DNA of 64,000 nt from Hedera helix (Eukaryota > Streptophyta > Magnoliopsida > Apiales > Araliaceae): the NCBI GenBank assembly GCA_947179155.2, contig OX359273.1:13025501-13089500 (forward strand). Reading direction: 5' to 3'. Both the position numbers and the translations under genes were made by a program. The notes beneath the pieces are model-generated. The model ran no database searches and was not told where the DNA came from. It worked only from the letters and a program-made list of their open reading frames with translations. Shown one piece after another: positions 36,202-46,528 of the stretch (its first letter is position 1; each line of letters starts with the position of its first letter).

Positions 36202-36249
<48 letters not shown>
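36181..36249. repeat. (AC)n-(AT)n microsatellite
   Basis: About nine AC units followed, after AGAG, by about 20 AT units, within the minus-strand LTR. The plus-strand relative has a shorter AT run at about 59990-60022. Confidence 0.9.
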
Positions 36250-36253
<4 letters not shown>

Positions 36254-37584
36254 ATACATACATACACACATATGTATAAATGTTGACCAACAATTTAATT
36301 CATTTTGGCTACTATATTAATTCATTTAAGTCATCACACTTGGACTCCCAACAATTAAATCAATTGGCTAACTATGATACTTGAAATATAAACAAGTATT
36401 GGGCTAGTTTAAAATTATTTAGACTCACCATATTTTTCATAAATGGTTAACTAATTAAATCGTATAAGGCTACTTCATTGGATTTATTAAATAAACACAT
36501 TAGCTTAATTACATAATCCAATTATACTTACTATTTATAAGTCCATTGGACTACTTAATTGAGTTAATCTATTAAATCACTAACATTTAATATATCTTAT
36601 TTATTTTATTAAAACCTTAACGCTCATACATACTAGTACTTCAATTTGATTCAATAAACTATTAATTTTCAAATAGTCTGTACCACCGCTACGACGGTGA
36701 TTACCAACATTGCGACAGTAGTTCAACTTTCATATTCCAGGGAGTTTCACTGTCGCGGCGGTGAAACCTACCGCTGTGGCAGTAGTGTTGATTTTTCAAA
36801 ACTCTAATATACATCAATACAAGTACTTCGACTTAATTAAATTTAATTCATTAACTACTTTTTATCATTAACTTGGGTTCATAATATAATTACCCATACC
36901 CATACAATTATTCCTATATTGGGTTACTCAATTAACTCACACATCTTTCATAACTTGGGCTAGTAATTAATTTAATTGGACTGTCACACCATTATATACA
37001 ATACTTGCCAATATTATTTGATTGGACTTATATTAACTATCTCTTGGACTATCATTTAACATAACACTTAGGCTTATTATTTAATTACCTATCTGAAAGT
37101 TATATAGGCACACTTAGAAGGGGGAGGGGGGGGGGGGGGAGGGGGTTGAATAAGTGTTAAGCAGACAATAGCCATTTTTTTTTTCAATTTCGAAATATCT
37201 ACTGAGTATGCAGTCTACCGTTTCTTGAAATACAGTCTGTTATAAAACTGATGTACTGTTTCTGATAGAAAACTGTTTTGTTATTGTTACTTAAAAAAAC
37301 TTTGTTTCTGTATTTTAATGATCTAACTGGTAATGAATAATTTGTAGATAAATAATATTTTATAGATAATTATTTAATTTTAAATATTACTAAAACAATG
37401 ACCCAACACAAGATTATTAAGCAATCAAAAGAACACAAGGAATTTTTACGTGGTTCGGATCCTACTTTATTCTAGTGGGCTACTCCACGTCCAATATCAA
37501 TTGATTTTGGAGACTCACTTTATTAATTATTCAAACACTGTTACAAGACAAGTTCTACAATTCACCTTGTGCACTTATGCACCC

Positions 37585-39718
37585 TGTCGATGCCGAAAAA
37601 GTCGTTTCGTTTTATAATAAATCCCTTTCCAATTTTAGCCCTTTAGATTAAGGTGTGATTTTTTGGAAAAGGGTCGGCTTGAATGTCGACGGGGTTTAAA
37701 AGGTTGATTTTATGATGAGTCAATTGACCAGAGCCGCCAGTTGGTATATTTGAAATGGATGTACCAACTCATTCGAATTTTGTTTTCGTAATCGCTGGCT
37801 CATATGTGACTCTGAATTAATTGGTCTGCGAACCGAGATTCATAGAGTTCGGGGGCTTACTTAAGTGAGGGGAAGGTGTTAGGCACCCCCTGACTTCCGT
37901 GAAACACGGTTACCGCAGTCTTGATGTTTTCCTTTCCTTTTTTAAAATCCTAAAATGTGTGTGTGTGTGTGTGTGTGTGTGCGTGCCTAAATGTTTGTTG
38001 TGATGAGAAAAACCTGCTTTGATTCTTTTTGTAAAGGACGTGCTTTATTTAATGAGTGTTTTAAAACGTCCTTTGACTCGAATGACAAGGCTTTGTTTTA
38101 TAATAAACATTGATTTTAAGTTTGAAAATGATGGAGTTTTTATTAGGTGTCGTTTTCAGAAATAAAAAGTTTTAAACTTTTGTCAAATAGGAATCGAGAC
38201 TATACATTGCCTTCTAGTAGTAAAGTCAAATAAAAAATGAAGGCAACTTCTAGAAGCTCTTTAACCCTATACACCAAAGTTTAATGAAAACGTTTGTCTA
38301 TTTTTATGAAATCATTTATATGATATTTCAAAATCGCTTGTAGCTTTTTCGCCAAACAGGGATCGACGTTTACTAAAATCTCATTTTTTTAACCTTGTGA
38401 TTTCTAATATCCTAATTTGATTATTTTTAAAAATCTTGGTCGTTTGCCTTACTTTGAAAAACCGTTTTTTCATTTTGAAAATCAAAACAAGCATTCAAAA
38501 AACGTGTCGGGGCTATCCATGGGCATGTGAGCCGTGTAAATAACCCCCAACACCCACAATCACACATTTTACTATTACGGGGCCTTAAACCCGATTACGG
38601 TTCGGTATCGCTTTAAGGCCTAATATTTACATATATACAAAATGGACCCTTGCAATGATTACATACACCAAAAATTGTTCATCATCGGGATTTAATCACG
38701 AGGATCTCCTTCCTAGGCTCACAATCACCCAAATCACTGCACGACCATGCCAAGGCAAGCTTAATAATATTGGACTTGTTACTATGCAACGCGAATCAAA
38801 AATCACAAACCCAACACTATGAACTATTCATTACCACAATAAACTACCTATCACCGTACGGATGTCATCGGGACATTAGGAGGAAATTACGTTCCGATGG
38901 AACCCTCGCTAATAATCCCTAATCCACGGATTCTCAATAATATACCAAAATATTATATCCATCACAAATCAAACAACAAAATCATAACAATAACACAAGC
39001 TAAAACTTAAAGAAAAACGCCATTTTTCACCTTCCAATACGCTAACAAACGCTTTGTCACTACTCGAGCAAAACACAAGAATATCTCACTATTTCGGCAA
39101 TCAAAATGCAACTATTACTAGGTTTTAAGCCAACTCGAGCTCCTCTCTCTCTTCTTGTCGATTTCTCTCTCCATAAATTTAAGAAAATTTTCTTCTCCTC
39201 CTTCTGCAGATCAAAAATGGCGTTGTATAGGTGATTGAAGGCAGCCGCAGGTGCATCTGCGGCTGCCTGTTGTGGCCTCCTGCGCCGAATCCTCGGCTAC
39301 CGGGTTGTCTCCTCGAGCCGCGAAACCGTCCCCTCTGTCAGTGGCCGCAGGTGCACCTGCGGCTGCCCAGCTTGCTTTTCTTGATTTCCATACCACGCAG
39401 TCTTAAATCGTCAATTTCTGCTGTATTATTTTGGAAGGTTGTTACCTGATGTATAAATTGCTCTTTGAACGAGACCCCCGACTATCGTAAGCGTAGTGGC
39501 CATTCGTCGTCTTTGGCGACCAGATCAGGCTTCGTCTGGATCGACTGTGTGTCCTGCCTCAACGGACCCGATGCTCGTTGTTCGTTTGGCAGCTTGGACC
39601 GCAAGCCATCGTGGTGGCTTCGTGTTAGGGTCCACCTTCCTTTTCCTATGTCGGGTTAAATGACAATTTTGCCCTCCTGCCAGGGTTAATATACAAGTGC
39701 AAAATTTGGGTGTCTACA
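37585..39718 (+). mobile_element. Solo LTR (2,134 bp), Tat/Ogre-like, TSD CACCC
   Basis: It starts TGTCGATGCCGAAAAAGTCG and ends TTGGGTGTCTACA. CACCC is duplicated (37580-37584, 39719-39723). These termini resemble Tat/Ogre gypsy LTRs, a family call made from memory of terminal wording only. It contains AGGTGTTAGGCACCCC, a GT repeat (37958-37981) and a GC-rich 3' part (39230-39650) with two palindromes. Small frames there (for example 39465-39659) have no known domain. Confidence 0.88.
39240..39363. repeat. Pair of GC-rich palindromes in the Tat/Ogre-like LTR
   Basis: 39240-39267 is a 28-bp palindrome with one mismatched pair (GGCAGCCGCAGG arms around TGCA). 39344-39363 is a perfect 20-bp palindrome, GCCGCAGGTGCACCTGCGGC. 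Both share the core GCCGCAGGTGCA. Confidence 0.9.
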
Positions 39719-40838
39719 CACCCTTTGAGTACTTATACTCACTTGAGCACTTTTTCTCCCCTTGTGCACTTATGCACCCCAAGCACCTATGCTTCACAAA
39801 CTTGTAATAACAGCCCATTAGCACAGCTTTGGATAAAAACTGATAGACCACAAACCTAGTCTATCAACACTCAAAAATGATTACAGTAAAAACACTATGA
39901 TCAAAGCAATTAATATAAAACAATTCAAAACTCAACTATATGCAATGATCAAAGGATGAGATATCACCAATATAAACCAATGAAGCAAGAACTCTAAATG
40001 TAATTATTTGTTCCGTAGCTTTACTTCAAAAATCTTTTTGACCGAGAGAATGATTGTTATAATAAGCTTTTTTCGGTTCTGTGAATATATTCCGTGTATT
40101 GCAACAGAAGCTATATCATATATTTATATGCTATAAAAACTTGACCGGTGTAGTTAATTAGCCTTGGTTTAGAGAAGAAAAGGTAAGTCCAAAGCGTGAT
40201 ATCAGCATTCTTCCCAGCACTACCAATCAGTCCATTAGTTACCGTTTAACAAAATATTGAGAAATATCTTTGGTTTAGCCGTTTGACTAAATTGCTACCT
40301 TGATCCAAATTTCCTTGGTTCATATAATATAACAGTCAATTTGTCTCAATCACGTGAAGCATGCAAGCATGGAAAGTTTTATCGTATTTTATCCCATGAC
40401 TTTGGATCCTTTTGTTTTATATACACAGTTGCTCATTCCATAATAATCTTACCAAAGTAGCTCCATTGTTTCGGCCAGGATATTTTAAACCCATCTTTCC
40501 ATTGAAATTGCTCATGCTATATGGAAACAAAATAATCACCCTAGAGATATTTTTATGAAAACATAATCAATTTAATTTTATGTTCTGATTATTATTTTTA
40601 TTATTATAATGCAATTATGCAAATGCATCCTAGAGCTTTGATTGAAATATATTTAAAGCAAAGATCTTACATAATTCCTAAAGACCAAAAAATCTTGATT
40701 TCCAAATGATCATTCCAGTAGCTTTTCGCTGTGCATTGATATAACTATTTCAAACCTGTTGCACAAGATTCACAAAAACTTAGCTCATAAAATAGTGTCA
40801 TCATCAAAACTAAAAGATGAAGTGTGACTAGGTCAACA

Positions 40839-40855
40839 TTCTCCCCCTTTTTAAT
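40839..40855 (-). promoter_or_regulatory. SIRE-like polypurine tract (minus strand)
   Basis: On the minus strand AAAAAGGGGGAGAA lies immediately before the LTR start TGTTGACC, with GTTGTCATCATT upstream, the usual SIRE wording. Similar C-rich boxes recur at 40875-40886, 40902-40911 and 41004-41011 (CTCCCCCTT type), as in SIRE 3' untranslated regions. Confidence 0.85.
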
Positions 40856-41202
40856 GATGACAACACATAGTTTAATTCTCCCCCTTAATCTATGCAATCT
40901 AACTCCCCCTGAATTTATGCATGTGTAAAACAGTGTTTAAAATGTTCCAAAACATAATCCATATAGTAGTAAGACAACCAAGTGACTTGTAATTAAACCT
41001 TGTCTCCCCCTTTGACATCATGCAAAAAGGGATAAGTAAGCATTTTAGATAAACCATAAGGAACACATATGACCATAGATGTGTGGTCTCACAGAATAAG
41101 CCATGCAAAACAGAGTACCACGAAAACAAAAATATCCTAAACAATGATAATACCAAAAGTAAGTAACCACCTACAACAGATTTAGAATTAGCGAAGATTT
41201 AA
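40856..41202 (-). mobile_element. Copia 3' untranslated region
   Basis: The stretch between the env-like pseudogene stop and the PPT. It has several C-rich (minus-strand G-rich) boxes and no coding sequence. Confidence 0.65.
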
Positions 41203-42550
41203 TCAGTCAAGTTCATTAATTCGGGCAGTGGGTGGATTACGAGTGGTGAAGTAGGGACGACGCAGAGCTCGAAGAACACGTTCAGCTAGGGACATTTCAT
41301 TAGCAAAACGGGGAGGTCAAGGAATATCAGTTGGATGTGGAAGATCCAAACCCAGGAAATCGCCACAAAACGCTGCAAGCCAAAAACATTGAGGCCATTT
41401 CGGAACGGGCGAATGCACTTGATGAATACGCAGTTCATTGATGTAAGGTCCAATATCATTAAACCGAAGAGCCACAAAGTTGCCTAAAATTCCCACTTGA
41501 TTACTCACAAACTTGAGTTCTTGACTCAATTGACATGTATTACGATTGAGCTTTCTTTCCAAAGATGCCACCATGGCAGTAGTTTGAACCTTAAAACCTG
41601 CTTGAAGATCAATAAATTCAAACTCTATGTCTCTGTAAAGTGTAGCAGCAGTGGGAGAAGTCATGGACAACTTTCCTTTGTCAATAGTGCTTAGCCTCTG
41701 TTTAATATCCACCAATTCAGTCTTCATGTCAAGCAAGTCAGTCTTCATAGCAGTTTGATTGGCCAAGATTTGAGTAAGTAGTGACATAATCTCAAGGGAT
41801 GGAGAAGTGGAATCAGAAGTAGGGGGGATAGAAGTAGGTGGAACTTCTTTGGTTATTCAAATAAAGTTACCGTCAATGAAATCCATATGGGAAATTTTCA
41901 AATTATCGGAGTCAATAGACTCAGTAAGAGAAACAGATGGCTCATTTGTTAAAGAGATTTCAAAGTGCTGAAACACACAAGTTAAAAATCCTCCATATGG
42001 TAAGCACTTTTTAAACTGTTGAATACAACTAACCATGTGTTTTACCATCATGGATGCAAAATTGAATGGAATTCCAAGTAGGAGAACAACAATTAAAACC
42101 AAATCTTGATAAGTAAAATCAGCCCCACTACCATGACGTGGTAAAAGGTTATAACGAAGCACTTTATGAATCACGCATGCTAGGGGAGATACATTAACAA
42201 TTTTGGGTAAAATAACAACATCTAAAGACTGATCATCCCTAACAATATTTAACTGCTCTATTGGGGAAAAAGGATGATAAGTTGCACCATTCAAAGTAAA
42301 AGGACACACACTGGTGGTAGGAATAGACAATATAGAACCCAAATCAGTGACACTGAACTTAATGGATTTTCCTTAAACAAAAGTAGTGTACAAATCTCTG
42401 CAATGCTCAAAATTTGTATAAAATTGTTGGATCAGTTTAAGGTACGCAGTGGATGGGGGAAATAGCATTGAGGCTATACCGGATGACTCAAAACATTCTT
42501 TCAATGGAGAGTTATGATAATAAATAGCATCAATGGACTTTTCGTAAACA
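41203..42550 (-). pseudogene. SIRE-like env-like ORF (third ORF), pseudogene
   Basis: One continuous minus-strand frame, broken only by three in-frame stops (42373-42375, 41857-41859, 41317-41319) with no frameshift; it ends at 41203-41205. The N-terminal two-thirds (SILSIPTTSVCPF, VIHKVLRYNLLPRHGSG, FASMMVKHMVSC, LPYGGFLTCVFQHFEI) resembles the putative plant transposon protein domain found in the extra ORF of SIRE-type copia elements. The C-terminal part (MKTDLLDMKTELVDIKQRLS) is probably a coiled coil. The position just upstream of the PPT and 3' LTR fits an env-like ORF. The 5' end is lost where the element joins the host LTR, at about 42550. Function in these elements is unproven. Confidence 0.75.
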
Positions 42551-43062
42551 TTAGTCTTTATAATTGCCAACATAACTTAAAATAATTAACATATTGGTTT
42601 GCCTTAATCCATTATTGGACTCTATATAACAACTTAATAAATAAATTAATTACTTAATTAATTAACTTCTTAATATTGTCATTCTAGATAATATTCTAAT
42701 TTCTCTACTTGCTAATCTTAGCTTTAATTCATGAATCATATAATTAACTTAATTAATTATATTACATGACTTTCCTTCTTACTCCATACTTAAACTAGTT
42801 AATTTATTAATTCTATTGAGTATTAATTTACTCAACTTCTTATTTAGCTAAAAGCACACTTTAGGTATATATGTATCAATATAACCACATTTACTTCTTA
42901 ATAGAATTTATTTGCTTAATAAATTCTCCACATGCATCATTATAATATTCTCACATTTAATTCTAAAAAAATGTTTACTCATTTTCTATACAACTCATTT
43001 CTCCAACTCTAGGTTTTAAACCATAACCTTTAATTAATCTTGTAAATATATGGGATATTACA

Positions 43063-43760
43063 TTATATATAGAAGAGATTGTGTCAAGGCTCAGGGTACC
43101 AGTGTCTATTGTATCGGACAGAGATCCGTGTTTTATGTCAAATTTTTGAAGGAGTCTACAGGAACATATTAGAACCCAAATTGAGATTGAGTACTATTTG
43201 TCACCCCCAAATCAATGGATGGAGCGAGAAAATAATTCACACGCTGGAAGATACTCTCAAAGCTTGTATAATATACCTCTAAGGAAGTTGAGGCGATCAC
43301 CTACATCCCGTTGTATTCACTTACAATAACAGTTTACATACGAGCATCGACATGTCATCGTATACAGCTGTTCACGGAAGAAGGTGCAGAACACTGTTAT
43401 GCTGGGATGAGGTAAGTGAACATCTACTTGTGGAACCAGAATTGGTACCATAGACAGCCGAGGTAGCTAAAGTGTGAAGGGCCAAATTGGTGGCAGCTCA
43501 AGATAAATAAAAGAAGTACGCCAATCTACACCATCTGCACAGAGACTTTGAGGTTTGGTAGTTTTGTATTTTGAAGGTATCTCCTTGGAAATGGGAAAAA
43601 TAAGATTCAAAAAGAGAAGGAAACTTAGCCCAAGATTCATAGGACCCTCGAGATTTTAAAGAGAATTGATGAATATCGTATGAGATAGTCTTACCTTCTG
43701 AACAGGAGCATTCTTACAATGTGTTCCATGTTTCAACATTATGACCATATGAGCCCGACT
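43063..43760 (+). pseudogene. Gypsy copy II integrase, part 3
   Basis: Resumes after the reverse LTR. VSIVSDRDPCFMSNF holds an intact second catalytic D (unlike copy I). The HPQTDG-like block is changed to SPPNQWMERE. Further on come the NNSLHTSIDMSS-like block and the GHFVF-like C-terminal part, ending near EHSYNVFHV (43725). Frameshifts occur throughout. Confidence 0.83.
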
Positions 43761-43954
43761 ACAAGCACGTGAAATCCTACGAACCCTATACAAATGGAAA
43801 GGGATATACTTTTGAAGAAATGCTTGTGCAAATCATCGATAGGAATGAGTTAGTGGGAGTTGGTGGAAAGGATTAGAAAGGATTACCCCCACCTTTTTGC
43901 ATAACCTTGTATCGATTTCGAGGAAGAAATCTTTATAAAGGGGAGGGGGGAGAA
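43761..43954 (+). pseudogene. Gypsy copy II pol tail, chromodomain deleted, and PPT
   Basis: Compared with copy I (19840-19950), about 65 bp covering the chromodomain core are missing at about 43850; the tail (ERIRKDYPHLFA-like) remains. The PPT AAAGGGGAGGGGGGAGAA is at 43937-43954, directly before the LTR. Confidence 0.75.
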
Positions 43955-45725
43955 TGTAATGACCAATAATTTTGTATGGACTATTATATTAATAAAATGA
44001 GAAATTATTTAAAATTTTATGTGCACTTACGTGTAATTATGTGGTAGAAAGAATATAAAGTTAGTTAATTCAATGAATTTGAATTAATTATGAATTCACG
44101 AAAGGATTAAGATGAGCAAATAAATTATGAGAGGAATGTATAATGAGCTTAAGTTACGAATTAACTAAGCTTGAAAGAATGAGCCTTGTATGGCATGATG
44201 AATAATTAAGATGTTGAATTAATCAAGTATTGGATTGATTCGTGGATGAGGATTAAAATAAATCCAAAGTAATAATTAAATGATCTATAAATTTATTTCA
44301 TGATGAGGAATGATTGAGCCAAGTGTTATGTGATGTAACCTAATAAAGAATTAATTTGGCTTAGCCTACTATGTGTGCATGGTAGGGAAATTTAAGTTAC
44401 CCAATTCTTATTTAATTAGTGAGGCACATGGGAATGTTGAATTGGCCTAATTTAGAGTCCAAGTGGAAATTAATATAAGTCCAAGGAAGTATTAAATAAA
44501 GTCCAAACCAAGGCCCAAGCTTTGACCCAAAGTTTTAGCCCAAACCTAGAATGATCCAAATTGAAAAATAAATAAAAATAAAACCAAAAATCCCGTCACT
44601 CCAATAGGGGGAGGGATTTTGAGTTTTAGGTTGGTCAAAAGTTGGAGCTTTGTGTAATTTTTAATTCCTTAAATTTTGTATTTTTATGAGCATTACAAAA
44701 AAGTGCCTTAAAATACTCCCTATGCGTCACTTTTTCTTTAATTTAGGAAAGTATGTTGGAAGATGACTTAATTAAGTTTAATTAGCAAGTTTTGGATGAT
44801 TAGTGAGAGCTAAGTAAGAATAAGGATGACTCTATAAATAGAGTCTCCTCCCAAGCAATTTGAAGGTTACATATTTTAGCTAAATGTTGGTGAGTCTAGG
44901 TAAGAGCAAGAAAGAAGAAAGAAAGAAAAAAGAGAAAATATAGAGAAATATAGAGAGATTCTTGAAGCATCAAAGGAGAAAAGAAAGAAGAGGTCATTTT
45001 GAAGAGCCTTACAATATTTCTAGCAAGGAAGAAGTGTGCATCTAGAAGGTATAAAACCCACTCAACCTAGATCTTGGAGTTTATTATGGTATATTTAGTT
45101 ATGATAGTGGTCCTTGCATGCTTGGTTGCGGGAGGTTATGTGGTGTGAGAATCATGGTGTATTTTGAAGATATAAGGTGGTTTTAGAAGGAGTACATATG
45201 CTTTGGTTATGCTTTAGTGTATAAAAAAAGGCATGTTTGATAACCTTGTATAAAAACCCTAAGTAATGAACATGACTTTGATGAAAATAATTTATGTAAA
45301 ACATATAAATCTTGATATCTATAGCTTTAACATCCTAGATCTATGAGTTATAAAACTAATACAAGTGAAACGATCAAAATTGGAGCTAGAATGAATTTAT
45401 GGTGAAAACTTTTGTAAAACATGATCTTGGTAAACCCTAGCATGGTTAGCCTAATATTTTGGCAAATAAATATTTTTTAAGAAATAATCAAAACCATGAA
45501 TATTGTAAATCTATGAGTTTACTAAGTAATGAACTTTGTTTGAACTCATTTGGTTATAAGATGAACAAGTTATGAAGATTATAATAAAAAAGGTAGAAAT
45601 CAAAAGTTGAAAAAATAGAGGCTCAACATTCTGTCCAGCAACGCGGGGGCACTACTTGTAGTGTAAATTACTGTGTTGAGGCACTGGCGCCATAGCGCTA
45701 TCCCCAGTACATTTTAAAAATCAAA

Positions 45726-45747
45726 GGATAGCGCCATGGCGCTATCC
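45726..45747. repeat. Perfect 22-bp GC-rich palindrome in third gypsy LTR
   Basis: Arms GGATAGCGCCA / TGGCGCTATCC meet with no loop. The right half, with CCCAGTACATTT, is also present 45 bp upstream (45692-45714), so the block was duplicated here. The central LTR has a single, less perfect counterpart (CACAGCGCTGTCCCCAG, 21711). Confidence 0.9.
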
Positions 45748-45919
45748 CCAGTACATTTGGGAGTACTGGGGTGCTATACCTGAAGCTCAGTTGACCGATT
45801 TGTTGACCGGGTCAGAATATATTTTATTTATTAAAAAAAATGAATAATTAAATAAAAATAAAATTAAATAAATAATAATAAAATAAAATAGAGAATAAAA
45901 TAAATAAAGAGATAACAAA

Positions 45920-46260
45920 TAAAATAACATTCAATTATTTTATTTGACTAATCAAGAGTAAACAAATAAAATAATAAGTAAATTATTTTATTTGTAGATT
46001 ATAAAAAGGATATTAAATGAATAAAGTTTTAAAAAATAAAATAATAATTAAATTATTTTATTTATAGATTAAATGAATGAGGTTTAAACAAATAAAATAA
46101 TAAATATTATTTTATTTGTGGATGGTAAAGGAGACTTAAAGAAAATAGAATGTAAACAAATAAATAATAAGGAACATTAATTTATTTGTAAAGAATTAAA
46201 TGAGGAATTAAATAAATAAAATAAGAAGGATTATTATTTTTGATTATTTTTTTTGTAAAT
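45920..46260. repeat. AT hairpin array in third gypsy LTR
   Basis: Six CAAATAAAATAA/TTATTTTATTTG-type hairpins at about 45925, 45962, 46031, 46088, 46157 and 46210, matching the array in the central LTR but shorter. Confidence 0.85.
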
Positions 46261-46528
46261 GAACCGAAGTAAGTAAAGAATAAAGGACATGTAATAGTAA
46301 ATGATAATATTTGATTTTGAGGAATAAAGTGAATTTAGAGAAGTGGATAAATATAATAATAACAAGAATAGAGACTATTTTGTTAGTAGCGTATGAAGAT
46401 AAATGGACCATTAATAATAAGAACTAAAGGCGATGGTGAACATAAGGATAATGATAATGGTGGTGTTATCTGTAGAGAAGAATGATGGACATAAATGAAT
46501 GTTAATAAGGTAAGTTAAGGGTGTTGGT

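Larger units (their letters stand above)
37093..40838 (-). mobile_element. SIRE-like copia 3' LTR, minus strand (interrupted by a solo LTR)
   Basis: On the minus strand it starts TGTTGACCTAGTCACACTTC at 40838, just after a PPT, and runs to about 37093 with the C-rich end typical of SIRE/Maximus elements (CCCCCTTCTAAGTGTGCC). The boundary TG at 37093 is my best reading but has no confirmed TSD. Without the nested LTR it is about 1.6 kb. Contains a poly-G run (37122-37139). Confidence 0.75.
33467..43062 (-). mobile_element. Minus-strand solo LTR (about 4.1 kb without its nested insert), TSD TTATA
   Basis: Read on the minus strand it starts TGTAATATCCCATATATTTAC (43062) and ends GGGTCATCACA (33467). 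TTATA flanks both sides (33462-33466, 43063-43067), and gypsy integrase continues across. It belongs to the same family as the solo LTR at 58621-63056 but is more diverged. It is split by copia DNA at about 37093-42550. It has a TATATATA box (35932-35939), an AT hairpin array, degraded GC palindromes (35130, 36675-36780) and the conserved stem (33873-33904). Confidence 0.9.
43955..46528 (+). mobile_element. Gypsy third LTR (3' LTR of copy II), first segment
   Basis: It starts TGTAATGACCAATAATTTTG and aligns with the central LTR (roughly 7% different at the start, by eye). The TATA box is at 44833-44840. A GC block with a 45-bp duplication lies at 45690-45760 and AT hairpins at 45920-46260. 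It is interrupted by the solo LTR at 46529 and continues at 50502. Confidence 0.9.

Noticed and set aside
39211..39659. Several GC-rich frames on both strands near 39.2-39.7 kb, possible host exon
   Set aside because: The region is the end of a solo LTR bounded by CACCC duplications. The composition is explained by GC palindromes, and frames overlap on both strands without a domain.
42373..42573. Separate 66-codon minus-strand gene
   Set aside because: It is in frame with the env-like ORF and separated only by a nonsense codon. Its ATG lies in or beside host LTR sequence at the junction.
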